Of a stretch of 64,000 bases of DNA, positions 35,981 to 45,972 are shown in pieces. The position numbers and the translations under genes are program-made. Within the stretch, counting starts at the first letter, position 1, and every line of letters begins with the position of its first letter. The DNA is taken from NCBI GenBank assembly GCA_964623055.1, contig CAZURK010000028.1, forward strand, positions 15,601 to 79,600, written 5' to 3'. The notes below the pieces were generated by a model. That model searched no databases. It was given only the letters and a program-made list of their open reading frames with translations, and was not told the DNA's origin. This stretch comes from JADHUC01 sp964623055 (GTDB lineage: Bacteria; Planctomycetota; Planctomycetia; Pirellulales; Pirellulaceae).

Positions 35981-37378
35981 GTGTTCCTATTCAGTACCCC
36001 CAAGGATTGTGATTTCGCTCCCAAGCAGGGAAAATTGTCGGTACTTCATTGGACCGCGACGATTCTGGTGCCCTTCGTACTTGTGGCAGCACTGTCGCGG
36101 CCGATTCTGGGCCAGGACGGCGAAATCCGCTTCGTACCGGTAGTAACGTCGGCTGCCGAGGAGGACTTCCTTTTGGCCCAACAGCCCAAGCCGAAGGCCG
36201 AACCAGCCGTGCCGGCGCCGGCAAAGAAGGCTCCCGCTCCCGCTGCCGATGCGAAGAGGCCGCCGCGTCGAGTTGCCGAACCGGAGGACGAGGTGCCGCC
36301 CCGCCGCGTGCCAAGGCGCAGAGACTTGGCGCCGGACCTGGGATTGTTGGCCTTTCGCACGCCTTCTCGGCGCTTGGCCAGTGTGCCGAACATGCTGGGC
36401 GACTTCTTCAATCAGGGTGGGCAAGTCCAGGCGACCGGCAATCTGACCGCAGTATCAGATTTGGCGATCGCGGGAGGCGGCTACCGCCTGAAGGTTGCCG
36501 AGAACAACAAAGCGCTCCCGATGAACCGATGCTACTTCATGTACAACCATTTTCACAACGCCTTGGACGCCGACGCCGACATATCGACGCCCGGCTCGGA
36601 GCGAAGTTTCTCGGCCGATCGCTTCACGGTCGGTCTGGAAAGGACCTTCCTGGACGATCTCTGGTCGGTCGACGTACGCATGCCGTTCGCTGCGACCCAA
36701 CGGATCGACTCGGGTAGCCTTGCCATCGAAGGCGGCAGCGTAGGCAATCTGCAGGTGACGCTCAAGCGGCTGCTGGCTTCGGGGGAATACGGCGCACTGG
36801 CGGCGGGGTTGGCAATTGACGCGCCGACCGGGGCCGACGTCAATGGGCAATTCCTGACAACCAACTTCACCGTGCACAACGAAGCGCTGCATCTTGCACC
36901 GTACATCGGTTTCCTTCGCGTCCCCAATGACCGATTCTTCTGGCAGGGCTTTCTCCAGGTGGACGTGCCCACGAACGGAAACCAGATTGACTTTGTGGAC
37001 ACAGGCGGGCCGAGCTCCGGAACGTTCGGCACGTACACAGAGCAGACGTTGCTATACGCGGACGTTTCGGCCGGATACTGGCTTTACCGGAACCCATACG
37101 CCAACGTTGTGACAGGTCTAGCATCGCTGGTGGAATTCCACTACACCACGACGCTGTCGGACGCAGACGTGGTTGTGGGCTCAGTGCCCACGCCACCGCC
37201 GACCTTCCAATTCGGTAGCCTCCTCGGGCACATGGATGTGACGAATGTCACAGTGGGTGTGCATTCCGAGTTGTTCGGTGATACGACGCTGCGCGTTGCC
37301 GGCGTGTTCCCGTTGCAGGACAACGTCGAAAGGCCCTTCGACGCCGAACTCGTCGTGTCGCTGAATCTCTACCGATGA
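35981..37378 (+). CDS. Secreted outer-membrane-type beta-barrel protein with Pro/Ala/Lys-rich linker
   Basis: The most plausible start is GTG 35981 (a TTG at 36035 or 36038 is a weaker choice). It gives ~465 residues with a signal at about 22-44 (ILVPFVLVAALSRPILGQ). A Pro/Ala/Lys/Arg-rich linker (~65-115, e.g. PKPKAEPAVPAPAKKAPAP) precedes a C-terminal ~330-residue beta-rich part with repeated aromatic strands (YFMYNHFHNALD, VGLERTFLDDLWSVDVRM, LLYADVSAGYWLYRN) ending AELVVSLNLYR. The terminal aromatic-ended strand suits an outer-membrane barrel. A role in adhesion or transport is unknown. Confidence 0.65.
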   Translation: MFLFSTPKDCDFAPKQGKLSVLHWTATILVPFVLVAALSRPILGQDGEIRFVPVVTSAAEEDFLLAQQPKPKAEPAVPAPAKKAPAPAADAKRPPRRVAEPEDEVPPRRVPRRRDLAPDLGLLAFRTPSRRLASVPNMLGDFFNQGGQVQATGNLTAVSDLAIAGGGYRLKVAENNKALPMNRCYFMYNHFHNALDADADISTPGSERSFSADRFTVGLERTFLDDLWSVDVRMPFAATQRIDSGSLAIEGGSVGNLQVTLKRLLASGEYGALAAGLAIDAPTGADVNGQFLTTNFTVHNEALHLAPYIGFLRVPNDRFFWQGFLQVDVPTNGNQIDFVDTGGPSSGTFGTYTEQTLLYADVSAGYWLYRNPYANVVTGLASLVEFHYTTTLSDADVVVGSVPTPPPTFQFGSLLGHMDVTNVTVGVHSELFGDTTLRVAGVFPLQDNVERPFDAELVVSLNLYR

Positions 37379-37474
37379 GAGTCTGTCCGCGGGTTGTTCA
37401 TGAAGCACTCATGATTCGTCGCAGTGTGCATGACAATAGAGACTTGCGCCTGTATTCCCAAATCGCTGCGCATT

Positions 37475-37533
37475 GAAGCCTGAAGCGCAAGCGAAGGAGT
37501 CGCCGCGGTTTCCCTCGCTTGCGCGTCGGGCTT
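37475..37533. repeat. REP-like palindrome (GAAGCGCAAGCGA class)
   Basis: Imperfect arms at 37475-37494 (gaagcctgaagcgcaagcga) and 37515-37533 (tcgcttgcgcgtcgggctt) form a 59-base hairpin between two convergent genes. Confidence 0.7.
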
Positions 37534-37571
37534 GAATAGTCTGGACTGTGCCTATCCCCGAATGGGGCGAC

Positions 37572-37606
37572 AAAAAAGGACCCGGCCTTTCCGCAAAAGC
37601 CGGGTC
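37572..37606 (-). terminator. Rho-independent terminator for the minus-strand gene
   Basis: On the minus strand an 8-bp perfect GACCCGGC/GCCGGGTC stem with a 12-base loop is followed by CTTTTTT. It lies 29 bases past the stop of the coiled-coil membrane protein gene. Confidence 0.75.
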
Positions 37607-37634
37607 TCGTTGCACTCAGGTGCTCTTGAGCAGA

Positions 37635-39296
37635 TTACTCGCCTTTGTTGTATCGCTCGAAGTACCTCTTGGTATGTTCGAGTTCTTTGCGCGGCAACCG
37701 CACGTCGACCAGCGGCTCCGCGTCTTCGCTTAACTCGCTGGTGATCTGCTCTTTCACATCCTCGAAGGAGCGGCCTGCCCGGTTGGGGCCACTTGCCGAG
37801 CCCGTGCGGATGGCCTCGCCCCCCTGTACCTTTCCACGTACCTGGGATTCGTAGAAGCTCGTATCCGTGGCTTCCTCAGGACGTGCGCCCATTCCCTCGC
37901 CTTCGCCCATTCCCATGCCGGGTTGGCCATTCTTTCCGTTGCCTTGCCCCCATTGGCCCATGCAGCCTTGGCAACCTTCGCCATTGCACATCCCGCAGTT
38001 CATCATGTCCTTGCACATGGCGATTTCATCCATGATGTCGTTCAACGTCTCCAGTTCGTCCAACTGGTCCTGGAGGTCCTGCATCTGTTGAGCCAGTTCA
38101 TTCATTTGCGACGCCGCGTTCTGGGTGTTGCCATCCTTCAAGGACTGGCTGCACTGGCTGAGGCTGCTGGCCATCTGCTGCATTTGGTTCATCTGGTCAT
38201 TCATCGCGTTCAACTGATCAAGTTGTCGCTGGAGCTTGCCGGCGCCTTCCATGTCACCTGCCTTGGTGCGGTCTTCGATTGCCTTCTTCAGATCGTTCTT
38301 GGCTTGCTGGTGCGCGTCGACCATTTCCTGCAGCTTGTTCTTCAGTTGATCGAGTTGCTTTCTTAGCTGCTCCTTTTCCTCGTCGGTCAGCTTGTTGTTT
38401 CTCACCTTCTCCTGAAGGTCTTTCAACTCGTTCAGCGCCTTCTGGAAGTCGCCGTCTTTCATGGCTTGAGCGATTTTGTCAGCCGGGCCGGATTGCATGT
38501 TCTTCATGCCCTTTAGCTGCTCGCGCATCTTTTCGGCGCCGCCTAACTGTTCACGTCGTTCCTTCAAGTCCTTGGCCATATTGTTAATCTTCACCATGGC
38601 CTTCTTGCGGTCGATGTCTTCCTTGTTCGCCAGTTCGTCAATGCCCTTCTGCAGTTCCTTCAGCAAGGCGTCAGTATTCTCCAACCCCTTGTCCTCAGCC
38701 TTCTTCTTGGCACGCGCCAGCCCGTCCTTCAATTTCTTGGCCGATGTTTCGACCCGTTTCTTCTCCAACGCGGTGGTGTTGGCAGCCTGCGATTCCTTTT
38801 CTTGTGTGGCGTCCGGTATGAGACCTGTGCACAGGAGGAAAATGGCAGCGGCCGGAACCAGCGGCATCAGGGCACGCCAGTTCACGGAAATTGGGAAGTG
38901 TTCTCGCACGTCGATGCGTTCCACTCGACGAACGGCGTCCTGGACCAAGGCTTGACCGATTTCGGTTTCCGCCTCGTTTGGCGCGAGAGACAAAGCGCTG
39001 GATACGCGTTCCTTCAATTGGAAACGACGGTCGATTTCGATGGCCGCCTCGATGGTGCTATTGCGGACCACATACGTCCACACGATTGCGACCAGCAACC
39101 CAACTCCTAACGCACTACCGATCCAACTCCACATCCATGCCACAGGCTCGATGTTCAGCACCCAAATCTTGGGGACCGCCAGTCCAATCGCCGCAATCAG
39201 GAGCACGGCAAACATGGACCAAGCGGCAACCGTGAAGAACTTCCCCGTCACCATTCGGCGTCGTGCGATAATGACTTGATGCTTGATTTTTTCCAT
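37635..39296 (-). CDS. Membrane-anchored coiled-coil protein of planctomycetes
   Basis: The 553-residue protein has three hydrophobic helices (~20-45, ~52-78 and ~144-162). A very long, highly charged coiled coil follows (~172-430) rich in Lys/Glu/Gln and Leu heptads. A Cys/Gly/Met-rich segment (~430-470, CNGEGCQGCMGQWGQG) precedes a short C-terminal tail. AAGGAGG lies 8 bases before the ATG. It is downstream of the YhaN/YhaO pair on the same strand. Function is not recognised; the architecture resembles DUF4175-type membrane proteins. A structural or scaffolding role is plausible. Confidence 0.65.
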   Translation of the reverse strand: MEKIKHQVIIARRRMVTGKFFTVAAWSMFAVLLIAAIGLAVPKIWVLNIEPVAWMWSWIGSALGVGLLVAIVWTYVVRNSTIEAAIEIDRRFQLKERVSSALSLAPNEAETEIGQALVQDAVRRVERIDVREHFPISVNWRALMPLVPAAAIFLLCTGLIPDATQEKESQAANTTALEKKRVETSAKKLKDGLARAKKKAEDKGLENTDALLKELQKGIDELANKEDIDRKKAMVKINNMAKDLKERREQLGGAEKMREQLKGMKNMQSGPADKIAQAMKDGDFQKALNELKDLQEKVRNNKLTDEEKEQLRKQLDQLKNKLQEMVDAHQQAKNDLKKAIEDRTKAGDMEGAGKLQRQLDQLNAMNDQMNQMQQMASSLSQCSQSLKDGNTQNAASQMNELAQQMQDLQDQLDELETLNDIMDEIAMCKDMMNCGMCNGEGCQGCMGQWGQGNGKNGQPGMGMGEGEGMGARPEEATDTSFYESQVRGKVQGGEAIRTGSASGPNRAGRSFEDVKEQITSELSEDAEPLVDVRLPRKELEHTKRYFERYNKGE

Positions 39297-39723
39297 CGGT
39301 CAGGCCTCCTTGGTATGGGCCAACTAATTACGGAGCAACAGACCGCTACGCGCACCTCTCCCCTCGCGCGCATCATTGCGCACACTCGTACTTATTATAG
39401 TACTTTTCGTAATGCCCAAGTCGTTATTTCGGGGAAATTCCAAGAAACTGACACTTCTGCAGCCTAGGGTATTTGACGAGTCAGACAGCAAGTTGGATTG
39501 ACGAATCCGCCATTTTGCGATCATGGGCCTCACGACGGGCATCGTGGCTCGCGAACTCCAAGACCTCGATCGCAGTTAACTTGTTGACTTATTTGGGGTT
39601 GCGCGTTGGAATCCACCGCCAGAGCTGTCCAAATGCACGTAGGAATGTACGGATGACAAACCACATTGTGTGAGTGGTTGCCCACGCCAGAAGCTGCGGG
39701 GACTTCGCGTTGGACGCGGCGAC
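39297..39723. other. 427-base gap between two minus-strand genes
   Basis: No coding frame with a convincing start is seen. A minus-strand TATAAT at 39394-39399 is embedded in a small palindrome (gtacttattatagtac) and could be the -10 of the downstream coiled-coil gene, but its -35 partner is poor. No repeat matching the other palindromic classes is present. Confidence 0.35.
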
Positions 39724-42700
39724 CTACGCGGCGGCATCGTCGAAATCGGTTTCCCACCAGTGAGGTTTCGCAAAGCGGGCGTCCGTGGCGCAGCATTCTT
39801 CGGGATTCTCCGGCTCCTCGTCGCTTAGGCTGAACTCCTGATCGTCGACCACACAGGCGTGCTCGTACCCGTCCACTTCCGAGTCGTCGATCGTTTCGTC
39901 CATCGGTTCTTCTTCCGCTACGACGATGTCATCCTCCAGTTCCCCGACTTCAACTGCCTCCTCCGCGGGTTCTCCTGCCTCGGGCTCCAGCTCGTAGTCC
40001 TCCTCCTCGTTCCCGCCCTCCTCGTGCAGTTCTGGTTCGTGGACTTCTTCGACGACGGATCCCTCCAAGAGCAATTCGGGTTGCTCGATGCCATCACGTC
40101 CGGGCAATGCACGCACCTCGACGTCAGCCGCGTGAAACAGTTCCATAATGTGCTGGTGGCAAGTGAAGAGCAGCATCTGATGACCGCTGTTGGCAAAGTC
40201 GCGAAGCACTTCGGCGGCGGCTTCGGCGCGGCGAACGTCGAAATTGACCAGCACGTCGTCTAACACCAGCGGCAACAAGGCTCCACGGCGGGCGTACGCG
40301 GCGGCTAACGCGAGTCGGAGGCTGATGAAGACCGCTTCGCGCGTGCCCTGGCTCAACACGTCCAGCGGCAGAGACTCGTCGTCCTTCGTGTCCACACGCA
40401 GGTTGTCTTCGCTGAGCGGTGTCCAGATACGCCGATAGCGGCCTTCGGTCAAACGGTTCAGGTAGGTGGAAGCCTCGGCCAGTGTTTCGGGTTGGCGTTC
40501 GGTCTCGTAGATCTGTCGAATCGCCTCCAGCATCAATCCGGTCACGGCCAGGATGCGCCAGCGGCTCACAGCCAGGCGGATCTGCTCTTCCACGCAATTC
40601 AGTTGCAGCCTTGCGTCCGGCAGCCGGCGATCCTCGGCCAGCGTCTTCATTTCCTGCCCGAGTTCACCGCGAGTCTGGTGCAACTGCGTCAGACGATTCT
40701 GAGCGTCCTGCAGTCGCGCCAGCAGGCGATCCCAGTACTGCTCCAGCCTGTCGTCGCCGTGCGCCTGGAGCACCTCGGCGACGGCTTCCTCCGAGCATTG
40801 ATTGCCGATGGCAAGCGCGACACGCTCGGCCAGCTCTTCCTGCTTGGCTGTCAGGCGCTCGATCTTCTCCTTCTTCGCGGCCAATCGGCGCACCTCGTTT
40901 TCGTCCTCGGCCTCGCATTGACGGATCAGGGTTTCGCGCTGATGGACCAGCCTTCGCAACTGGCGGGCACTGTCACGGAATCGCTTCTTCAATTCACGGT
41001 GTTGCTGTCTCAGCTCCTTGCGACGTTCAATCCAACCTTGCTGTTCGTTCATGGCTGCGGCAATATGACGCAACCCCACGCCCGGATCGTTACTGCTTGC
41101 GGCGATGTCCACCTCTTCAAGCAATTGGTCTACCCGCTCGGAAATCGACTCCAGTTCCTGTTGCCGGGCGCGCAACTCTTCGCGTCGCGTTTGCAGGCGG
41201 CGGCCAATCTGTACGGTCTGGTCACTGCCATCGGATAGTATCTGCACGTGCTGGGGTTGGAATGATTCGGGCAGACCGACCGACCGCAACGCCTCGCGCC
41301 AGCGCCCCCGAGCCTCCTTCATGTCATCAACGACTCTGGAAATCTTCTCTCTGGCAGTCTCGCCGCGGTGCACAGCCGACTGACGCCGTGCGTCCAACGG
41401 GGTAAGTTCCTCCAGCCTCTTCACGTATTCTTCGGCCGCAGTGACGCGCGCGTCCAGTGGGCCGCCGCCCGTGGGTAGCTGGTCGTCCAGTTCCTCCCGT
41501 TCCTCTTTCAGTGTACGGATCTGCTTTCTGACCTTTTCCAGTTGCCGGACGCAATCGTCCATTTCGCGACTTGCCGATCGTTCCAGCAGGATCTTCGTGA
41601 TCACCGCGCCAACCAGACAGATAGCGCCGAGGATTGCCACCGTCCAGCCGAATTTGGCAACCGATTCCCAAAACACCGATACGAAGACCATCATCGCGCC
41701 CAAGACGAACGGCACGCCGCACCAGACCAGCGTCGAGACGGGCAAGATCTGATCTTCCAGCAACTCGCGTCGATCCTCGTCCACCTCCTTCCGATGCCGG
41801 TCCATTTTGTCCAGCCGCTCTTCAAGCTGCACGCGGCGGCGGAACATGGCGACGTGATGCCCGGCCTCCTCCAGGGCGTCCACTAGGTCGGTCTGCCCGG
41901 TGTCGGCTAGTTCTGTCTCCAGTTGCTCGGCGATCTCTTCGGCCTCGTGACGAGCGTCGTCGCGTTCGGCCTTGGCCGCTTCGAGCCGCTCATTTGCCGC
42001 ATCCACAGCCCTCGCTGGTCCGCGCAGATCGGTCAGTGTCTTCTGAGAGATTTCGGGCGTGATGTCCGGCATTTCGTCCGGGGAGAGTCCAAGCCGCTCC
42101 CACTGGGATCGAAGGTCGCCTTCCAGCTCCTCGATTTCCTCGTAGAGACGCTTGGTTTGGCTTTCCAGCGACGAAATCCACGGTTCGTGTTCACACAAGG
42201 CCTCGACGCGACCGGCGCGCGACCACAGCCGATGGTTAATCGGCTGTGCCGCAGCTTCCTCGACGATCACACGACGCCCTCGTTTGACTTGTTCGACCTC
42301 TTCGCGGTGCTCAGCGATTTGGGCATTCAAACTGTCAAGCCGGTCGACGACGCGATCGGGCAGTTGAATGGGCGGCCCCAGCTTGTCAAGCCGCCGCCGG
42401 ACATCTTCGCGTCCAAACCAGTCCTCGCGCACCTGGATCGCCATCTCGACGGCGCGTGACTCGCGTTCCATGCGTTGAATGCTCTCTTCGAGCTGGGTGA
42501 CCTCTCCCTCAAGTTCGTTGCGTTGCGAAGCGAGCCCGGCCCAGCGACGTCCGCCGGCGACAAGGTCCTTGATTTCCTCCTGCAGCCTGTCGCGACGTTG
42601 CAGCAGATCCGCGATTTGCGACTGGCTGCCGTCAGAAGCCAGTATCCGATCGCGAGCCGCCTCCAATTGCCGCATCACGTCGACCAGCGAGACGCGGTCC

Positions 42701-43176
42701 AGCCCGCTGGTCAGCTTGTAGAGTTGGTCTGCCGCCTCGGTGTCGTTCAGCGTCCCCAACTCCTGCAATTCGCGCAGCCCCACGGCGAAGACGTTATTGA
42801 AAATCGGTTCGTCGATACCAGACAGCAACGTGCCGAGCACGTGCTGGCCTTGGCGTGCGCCGCTGGTCGAAAGCACTTCAACCCGTCCTGGGTCGTCGGC
42901 GTTCAGGCTATTGCCGGGGGTACGTCTGACAGTGAAGCGACCCCCGGCGCCGACCACCTCCAACGAGCCGCCGGCGCGTCCGCCTTCGACTGGCGGTAAG
43001 TACCGGCTCCGCCGTTCGGCGCAGTATCCGTACAGCACGCTGCGGACAAACTCCAGTAGTGTTGTCTTACCCGCCTCGTTCGGCCCATAAAGGACCATCA
43101 GGCCATCGGACACATGGTCCAGTTCCAGTTCGCTCCAAATGCCGAATCCGTCGATTTGTATGTCGGTAATTCTCAC
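39724..43176 (-). CDS. yhaN: YhaN/SbcC-like SMC-type ATPase with membrane segment
   Basis: The 1150-residue protein starts at a GTG (43176) 8 bases after GGTGGAG. The N-terminal ATPase lobe has FGIWSELELD and Walker A YGPNEAGKTTLLEF (~31-44). Long coiled coils fill ~170-860, interrupted at ~497-550 by two hydrophobic helices (TLVWCGVPFVLGAMMVFVSV and VAILGAICLVGAVI), as in YhaN. The C-terminal lobe has the signature DVLSQGTREAVFISLRLALA and Walker B LLPLVLDDVLVNFD. A ~140-residue acidic tail follows (runs of Glu/Asp at ~1035-1130), which is unusual. It pairs with the nuclease encoded 45 bases upstream, parallel to SbcC/SbcD, and is probably active in DNA end processing. Confidence 0.85.
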   Translation of the reverse strand: MRITDIQIDGFGIWSELELDHVSDGLMVLYGPNEAGKTTLLEFVRSVLYGYCAERRSRYLPPVEGGRAGGSLEVVGAGGRFTVRRTPGNSLNADDPGRVEVLSTSGARQGQHVLGTLLSGIDEPIFNNVFAVGLRELQELGTLNDTEAADQLYKLTSGLDRVSLVDVMRQLEAARDRILASDGSQSQIADLLQRRDRLQEEIKDLVAGGRRWAGLASQRNELEGEVTQLEESIQRMERESRAVEMAIQVREDWFGREDVRRRLDKLGPPIQLPDRVVDRLDSLNAQIAEHREEVEQVKRGRRVIVEEAAAQPINHRLWSRAGRVEALCEHEPWISSLESQTKRLYEEIEELEGDLRSQWERLGLSPDEMPDITPEISQKTLTDLRGPARAVDAANERLEAAKAERDDARHEAEEIAEQLETELADTGQTDLVDALEEAGHHVAMFRRRVQLEERLDKMDRHRKEVDEDRRELLEDQILPVSTLVWCGVPFVLGAMMVFVSVFWESVAKFGWTVAILGAICLVGAVITKILLERSASREMDDCVRQLEKVRKQIRTLKEEREELDDQLPTGGGPLDARVTAAEEYVKRLEELTPLDARRQSAVHRGETAREKISRVVDDMKEARGRWREALRSVGLPESFQPQHVQILSDGSDQTVQIGRRLQTRREELRARQQELESISERVDQLLEEVDIAASSNDPGVGLRHIAAAMNEQQGWIERRKELRQQHRELKKRFRDSARQLRRLVHQRETLIRQCEAEDENEVRRLAAKKEKIERLTAKQEELAERVALAIGNQCSEEAVAEVLQAHGDDRLEQYWDRLLARLQDAQNRLTQLHQTRGELGQEMKTLAEDRRLPDARLQLNCVEEQIRLAVSRWRILAVTGLMLEAIRQIYETERQPETLAEASTYLNRLTEGRYRRIWTPLSEDNLRVDTKDDESLPLDVLSQGTREAVFISLRLALAAAYARRGALLPLVLDDVLVNFDVRRAEAAAEVLRDFANSGHQMLLFTCHQHIMELFHAADVEVRALPGRDGIEQPELLLEGSVVEEVHEPELHEEGGNEEEDYELEPEAGEPAEEAVEVGELEDDIVVAEEEPMDETIDDSEVDGYEHACVVDDQEFSLSDEEPENPEECCATDARFAKPHWWETDFDDAAA

Positions 43177-43221
43177 CTTCGCGTCTCCACCTCCTGTGGA
43201 CGATTTGCGAACGGTCCCAGC

Positions 43222-44451
43222 CTAAAGTACTTCCTCGCCCCGCAGCAGGTCCGTCCCGATAACCGCGGCTTCTTCAAGCAGAACGCCACGGGTGTCACGG
43301 TCGACCGACTGAAGTGACGTGCGAAACGCCCGGTTGTCGATCATCTCCGGAAGCAGTGTCCCGAAGTCTAAGTCCAGTTGACGGTTCTGTTGGTGTTCGC
43401 GCACGGCGCGCAAGAAATCTCCCAGAATAGTGTCTTCCTCGTACAACTCTTCTGATATGCCGACCGTCGATTCGACATCCAGCGACAGCGTCCAGGCCGC
43501 TGGTTGGGCCTGGCCGAATTCCGACCGCAGCCAATCGGTCAGTTCATGGCCCAAGCCCCCGCGAAGCGTGGCAGCCAACGCCCCTTCGGCCTGTACCTTC
43601 CAGGCAACCAGGATCGTCGAGCCGGATGCCTCGGTGGCGATTCGCTGCATACGGGTACGCAACTCACGCTGCAGATCATTACGCCCCGCGTTCTCGTTCA
43701 GGGAAATCGATTCCCTGCGCCATCGCACCGTGTCCGTTTCGATAGGCTTGATTCGCGCCTTTCGTCCGGAATCGACCTGAACCAACGTGCAGCCGTGTGC
43801 GCCTTCCTCCTCCGGACAACGACCCTGGGGCGTTCCAGGATAACGAGCGGTTTGCGGCGACTCGAACAGGGTGTTCTGCTGATGGCAACCGCCAAGGGCC
43901 CAGTAGTCGATCTGTTTGTGCCCGGCCAGTGAGCCGGCGTCCGCGTCGCCATGCGCGACGGCCACCGTGAAGCGGTTGGTAGGCTCAATGCGAAACTCTC
44001 CAGCGTGAACCGCTTCGCCATCGGAGGAACTCATGCCGATGATGGTCGCCATCGGCACGTCGTTACGGGAGTAGGTGAACTGCCTCGGTTGCCCTTTCGG
44101 GAATGCGTGTACCGTGTCTGGCAAGGGGATATCTTCGAGCCAAGCGTCGGGAGCGTCTTCGGAGCCGCCACACCAGTACACGTGGATCTTCTGTTCACGA
44201 AGCAACCCAAACTGTTCGAGCAGAAACGAGACCTCGCGAGAACCTGCGTTCAAAGGGTTGATGACGTCGCCGGACAGCACTACGAACTGCACATCCTCGA
44301 GAATAGCGGTTTCGAAGACACGAGCGGCAGCTTCCAGCGGTGCGTCTGCGAGCAACTCACGAAGGTGATCGGGTGCCTCGGCCAAGCCGTATGGCGGTTG
44401 CTCAAGATGAAGGTCCGCAGCGTGAAGGAAACGAAAAAATTCTCCCGACAT
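43222..44451 (-). CDS. yhaO: YhaO/SbcD-like metallophosphoesterase nuclease
   Basis: The start at 44451 follows GGGAGG. The 409-residue protein opens FRFLHAADLHLEQP, the DxH phosphoesterase motif, followed by VLSGDVINPL (GDxx), a local GGSEDAP in place of GNH[D/E], and VAVAHGDAD and WALGGCHQQ (H-GD and GxxH motifs). The change of the usual GNHD to GGSED is noteworthy, since that His/Asn pair supports catalysis. It is the upstream partner of the YhaN-like ATPase. Together they are expected to form a Mre11-Rad50-like complex. Confidence 0.82.
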   Translation of the reverse strand: MSGEFFRFLHAADLHLEQPPYGLAEAPDHLRELLADAPLEAAARVFETAILEDVQFVVLSGDVINPLNAGSREVSFLLEQFGLLREQKIHVYWCGGSEDAPDAWLEDIPLPDTVHAFPKGQPRQFTYSRNDVPMATIIGMSSSDGEAVHAGEFRIEPTNRFTVAVAHGDADAGSLAGHKQIDYWALGGCHQQNTLFESPQTARYPGTPQGRCPEEEGAHGCTLVQVDSGRKARIKPIETDTVRWRRESISLNENAGRNDLQRELRTRMQRIATEASGSTILVAWKVQAEGALAATLRGGLGHELTDWLRSEFGQAQPAAWTLSLDVESTVGISEELYEEDTILGDFLRAVREHQQNRQLDLDFGTLLPEMIDNRAFRTSLQSVDRDTRGVLLEEAAVIGTDLLRGEEVL

Positions 44452-44607
44452 CGAGCACCTCCCTGCGCTCCAATCGGCGTTGACAGCAAGCGGCCCGCTC
44501 GCGCACACCACCTACTACATCTAGACTATTCGAAATCGAAGGGGCGTAGTTTACCCGAGTCAAGGCCAACCGGCTACGTCGATTCTGCCCGCCTGCTAGC
44601 ACAAGCC

Positions 44608-44700
44608 GGGGTCAGGTCTTGACTTGTAACTTAAGCGAGCAACGCCTCAGCGATGCTCGATCTCTGGCATGGCTTAAGTTACAAGTCAAGACCTGACCCC
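44608..44700. repeat. Long palindrome (GGGGTCAGGTCTTGAC class)
   Basis: Perfect 29-base arms, 44608-44636 and 44672-44700, flank a 35-base loop. The arm begins GGGGTCAGGTCTTGACTTG. Elements of this type accompany REP-associated Y1 transposases in other genomes (recalled, not searched). No transposase is present here. It lies 6 bases from the stop of the ketoacyl synthase and may also serve as its terminator. Confidence 0.85.
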
Positions 44701-44706
44701 AAGACA

Positions 44707-45972
44707 TTAGGCTACTTTTGCTTCGGAGGGGTAGGCGTAGCTGGTGGCGGGGTCGTTCCAACGGCTGAGTGCTACGGCTACTAGGTGGCCGCCGAAGGCG
44801 AAGGACAGTTTCAGCGCGTGTTGGAAACGGTTGCGGCGGCCTACCAAGGGCAGGCAATCGAACGTCAGTTCCGGATCCGGGTCGGTCAGATTCATGGTTG
44901 GCGGCGCAAAGCCGTCGCGCATTGCCAGCACGGTGATCGCCAATTCGACGCTGCCGGCCGCGTTGACCATGTGACCGAGCATCGACTTGGTGGAGCTGAC
45001 GCACACGTTGTCGGCGGCACTACCGAACGCATCACGGATGCCGCGCATTTCGACCAGATCGTTTTGCACGGTGCCTGTGCCATGGGCATTGATGTAGCCG
45101 ATGTCTGCGGGGCCTAGTCCCGCCTTCTTGAGCGTACTGGATATCAGATGGGACACCGCCTCGCTTTCGGCGTTCAGTCCCGTAACGTGGTGCGCTTCTG
45201 CGAAGGCCTTGCACGAGGTGATTTCGGCATAGATCCTGGCGCGACGCCTTTGGGCATGGCTCAGACGCTCGATAACCAACATCGCCGCACCTTCGCCAAG
45301 GACAAATCCGTGGCGGTTGCGATCGAAAGGCCGGCAAGCCCGCTTCGGGTCCTTGTCGTCCGCGAGGACTTTCATCCTCCGGAACCCCGCCGCGAACAGC
45401 GGATCGATGGCGTCCGCACCGCCGGCAAGCGCGATATCGCATTGGTCATCTCTGATCATCCGGGCGGCCGACATTACGCTGACGAGACTGCTGGCGCATG
45501 CCGTCGAGTAGGTGAGCCTCGGCCCGCCAAGTTGATATCGGTTCGCGAGTTCCGAACCGGCAGTGTTCGGAAGGAGTTGACTCCACCACGGCACGTAGTT
45601 TGGATCGTTAGGAGTCCTCAACCCCGCCTGTTCATCGACCCAACTGCAGTCGCCCACATGGCTATTCATCGAGCAGGCAAACCGCTCCAAACTGACACGC
45701 CGGAAATCGACAGACGCATCTCGAAGTGCCTCCGAAGCAGCGATTTCGCTTAGGGCCAGAACTTTCAAGCGCCTTGGCCTCTCTTGCTGGATGTCGACTG
45801 TCGCACCAAGCATGGTGTTGTCGGGGATTCCTCGCAACCCCGACAGACGCTTTGCGCCGCTCTTGCCTTGACACACCGACCGCCATACGGTCTCGCGGTC
45901 ACGTCCAACCGACGTGACAAGACCGATTCCGGTGATCACAACCGGTTCATTTGTGGTTTGATGCGAAGACAC
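44707..45972 (-). CDS. Beta-ketoacyl-ACP synthase II-like (FabF family)
   Basis: GTG 45972 (VSSHQTTNEPVVITGIGLVT) gives the usual ~421 residues; the frame is open to a TTG at 46092, so the start is uncertain. The thiolase fold carries the catalytic Cys in YSTACASSLVSVM, His in INAHGTGTVQND, the Lys in SSTKSMLGHMV and the second His in the same LGHMVNAAG. All condensing-enzyme residues are present. It condenses malonyl-ACP with acyl-ACP in fatty acid or polyketide-like synthesis. No ACP or ketoreductase is adjacent, so a specialised rather than housekeeping role is possible. Confidence 0.85.
   Translation of the reverse strand: MSSHQTTNEPVVITGIGLVTSVGRDRETVWRSVCQGKSGAKRLSGLRGIPDNTMLGATVDIQQERPRRLKVLALSEIAASEALRDASVDFRRVSLERFACSMNSHVGDCSWVDEQAGLRTPNDPNYVPWWSQLLPNTAGSELANRYQLGGPRLTYSTACASSLVSVMSAARMIRDDQCDIALAGGADAIDPLFAAGFRRMKVLADDKDPKRACRPFDRNRHGFVLGEGAAMLVIERLSHAQRRRARIYAEITSCKAFAEAHHVTGLNAESEAVSHLISSTLKKAGLGPADIGYINAHGTGTVQNDLVEMRGIRDAFGSAADNVCVSSTKSMLGHMVNAAGSVELAITVLAMRDGFAPPTMNLTDPDPELTFDCLPLVGRRNRFQHALKLSFAFGGHLVAVALSRWNDPATSYAYPSEAKVA

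Noticed and set aside
37501..37560. Tandem of small GC-rich palindromes as a replication origin
   Set aside because: No DnaA boxes or AT-rich unwinding region nearby; they are better explained as REP-like repeats.
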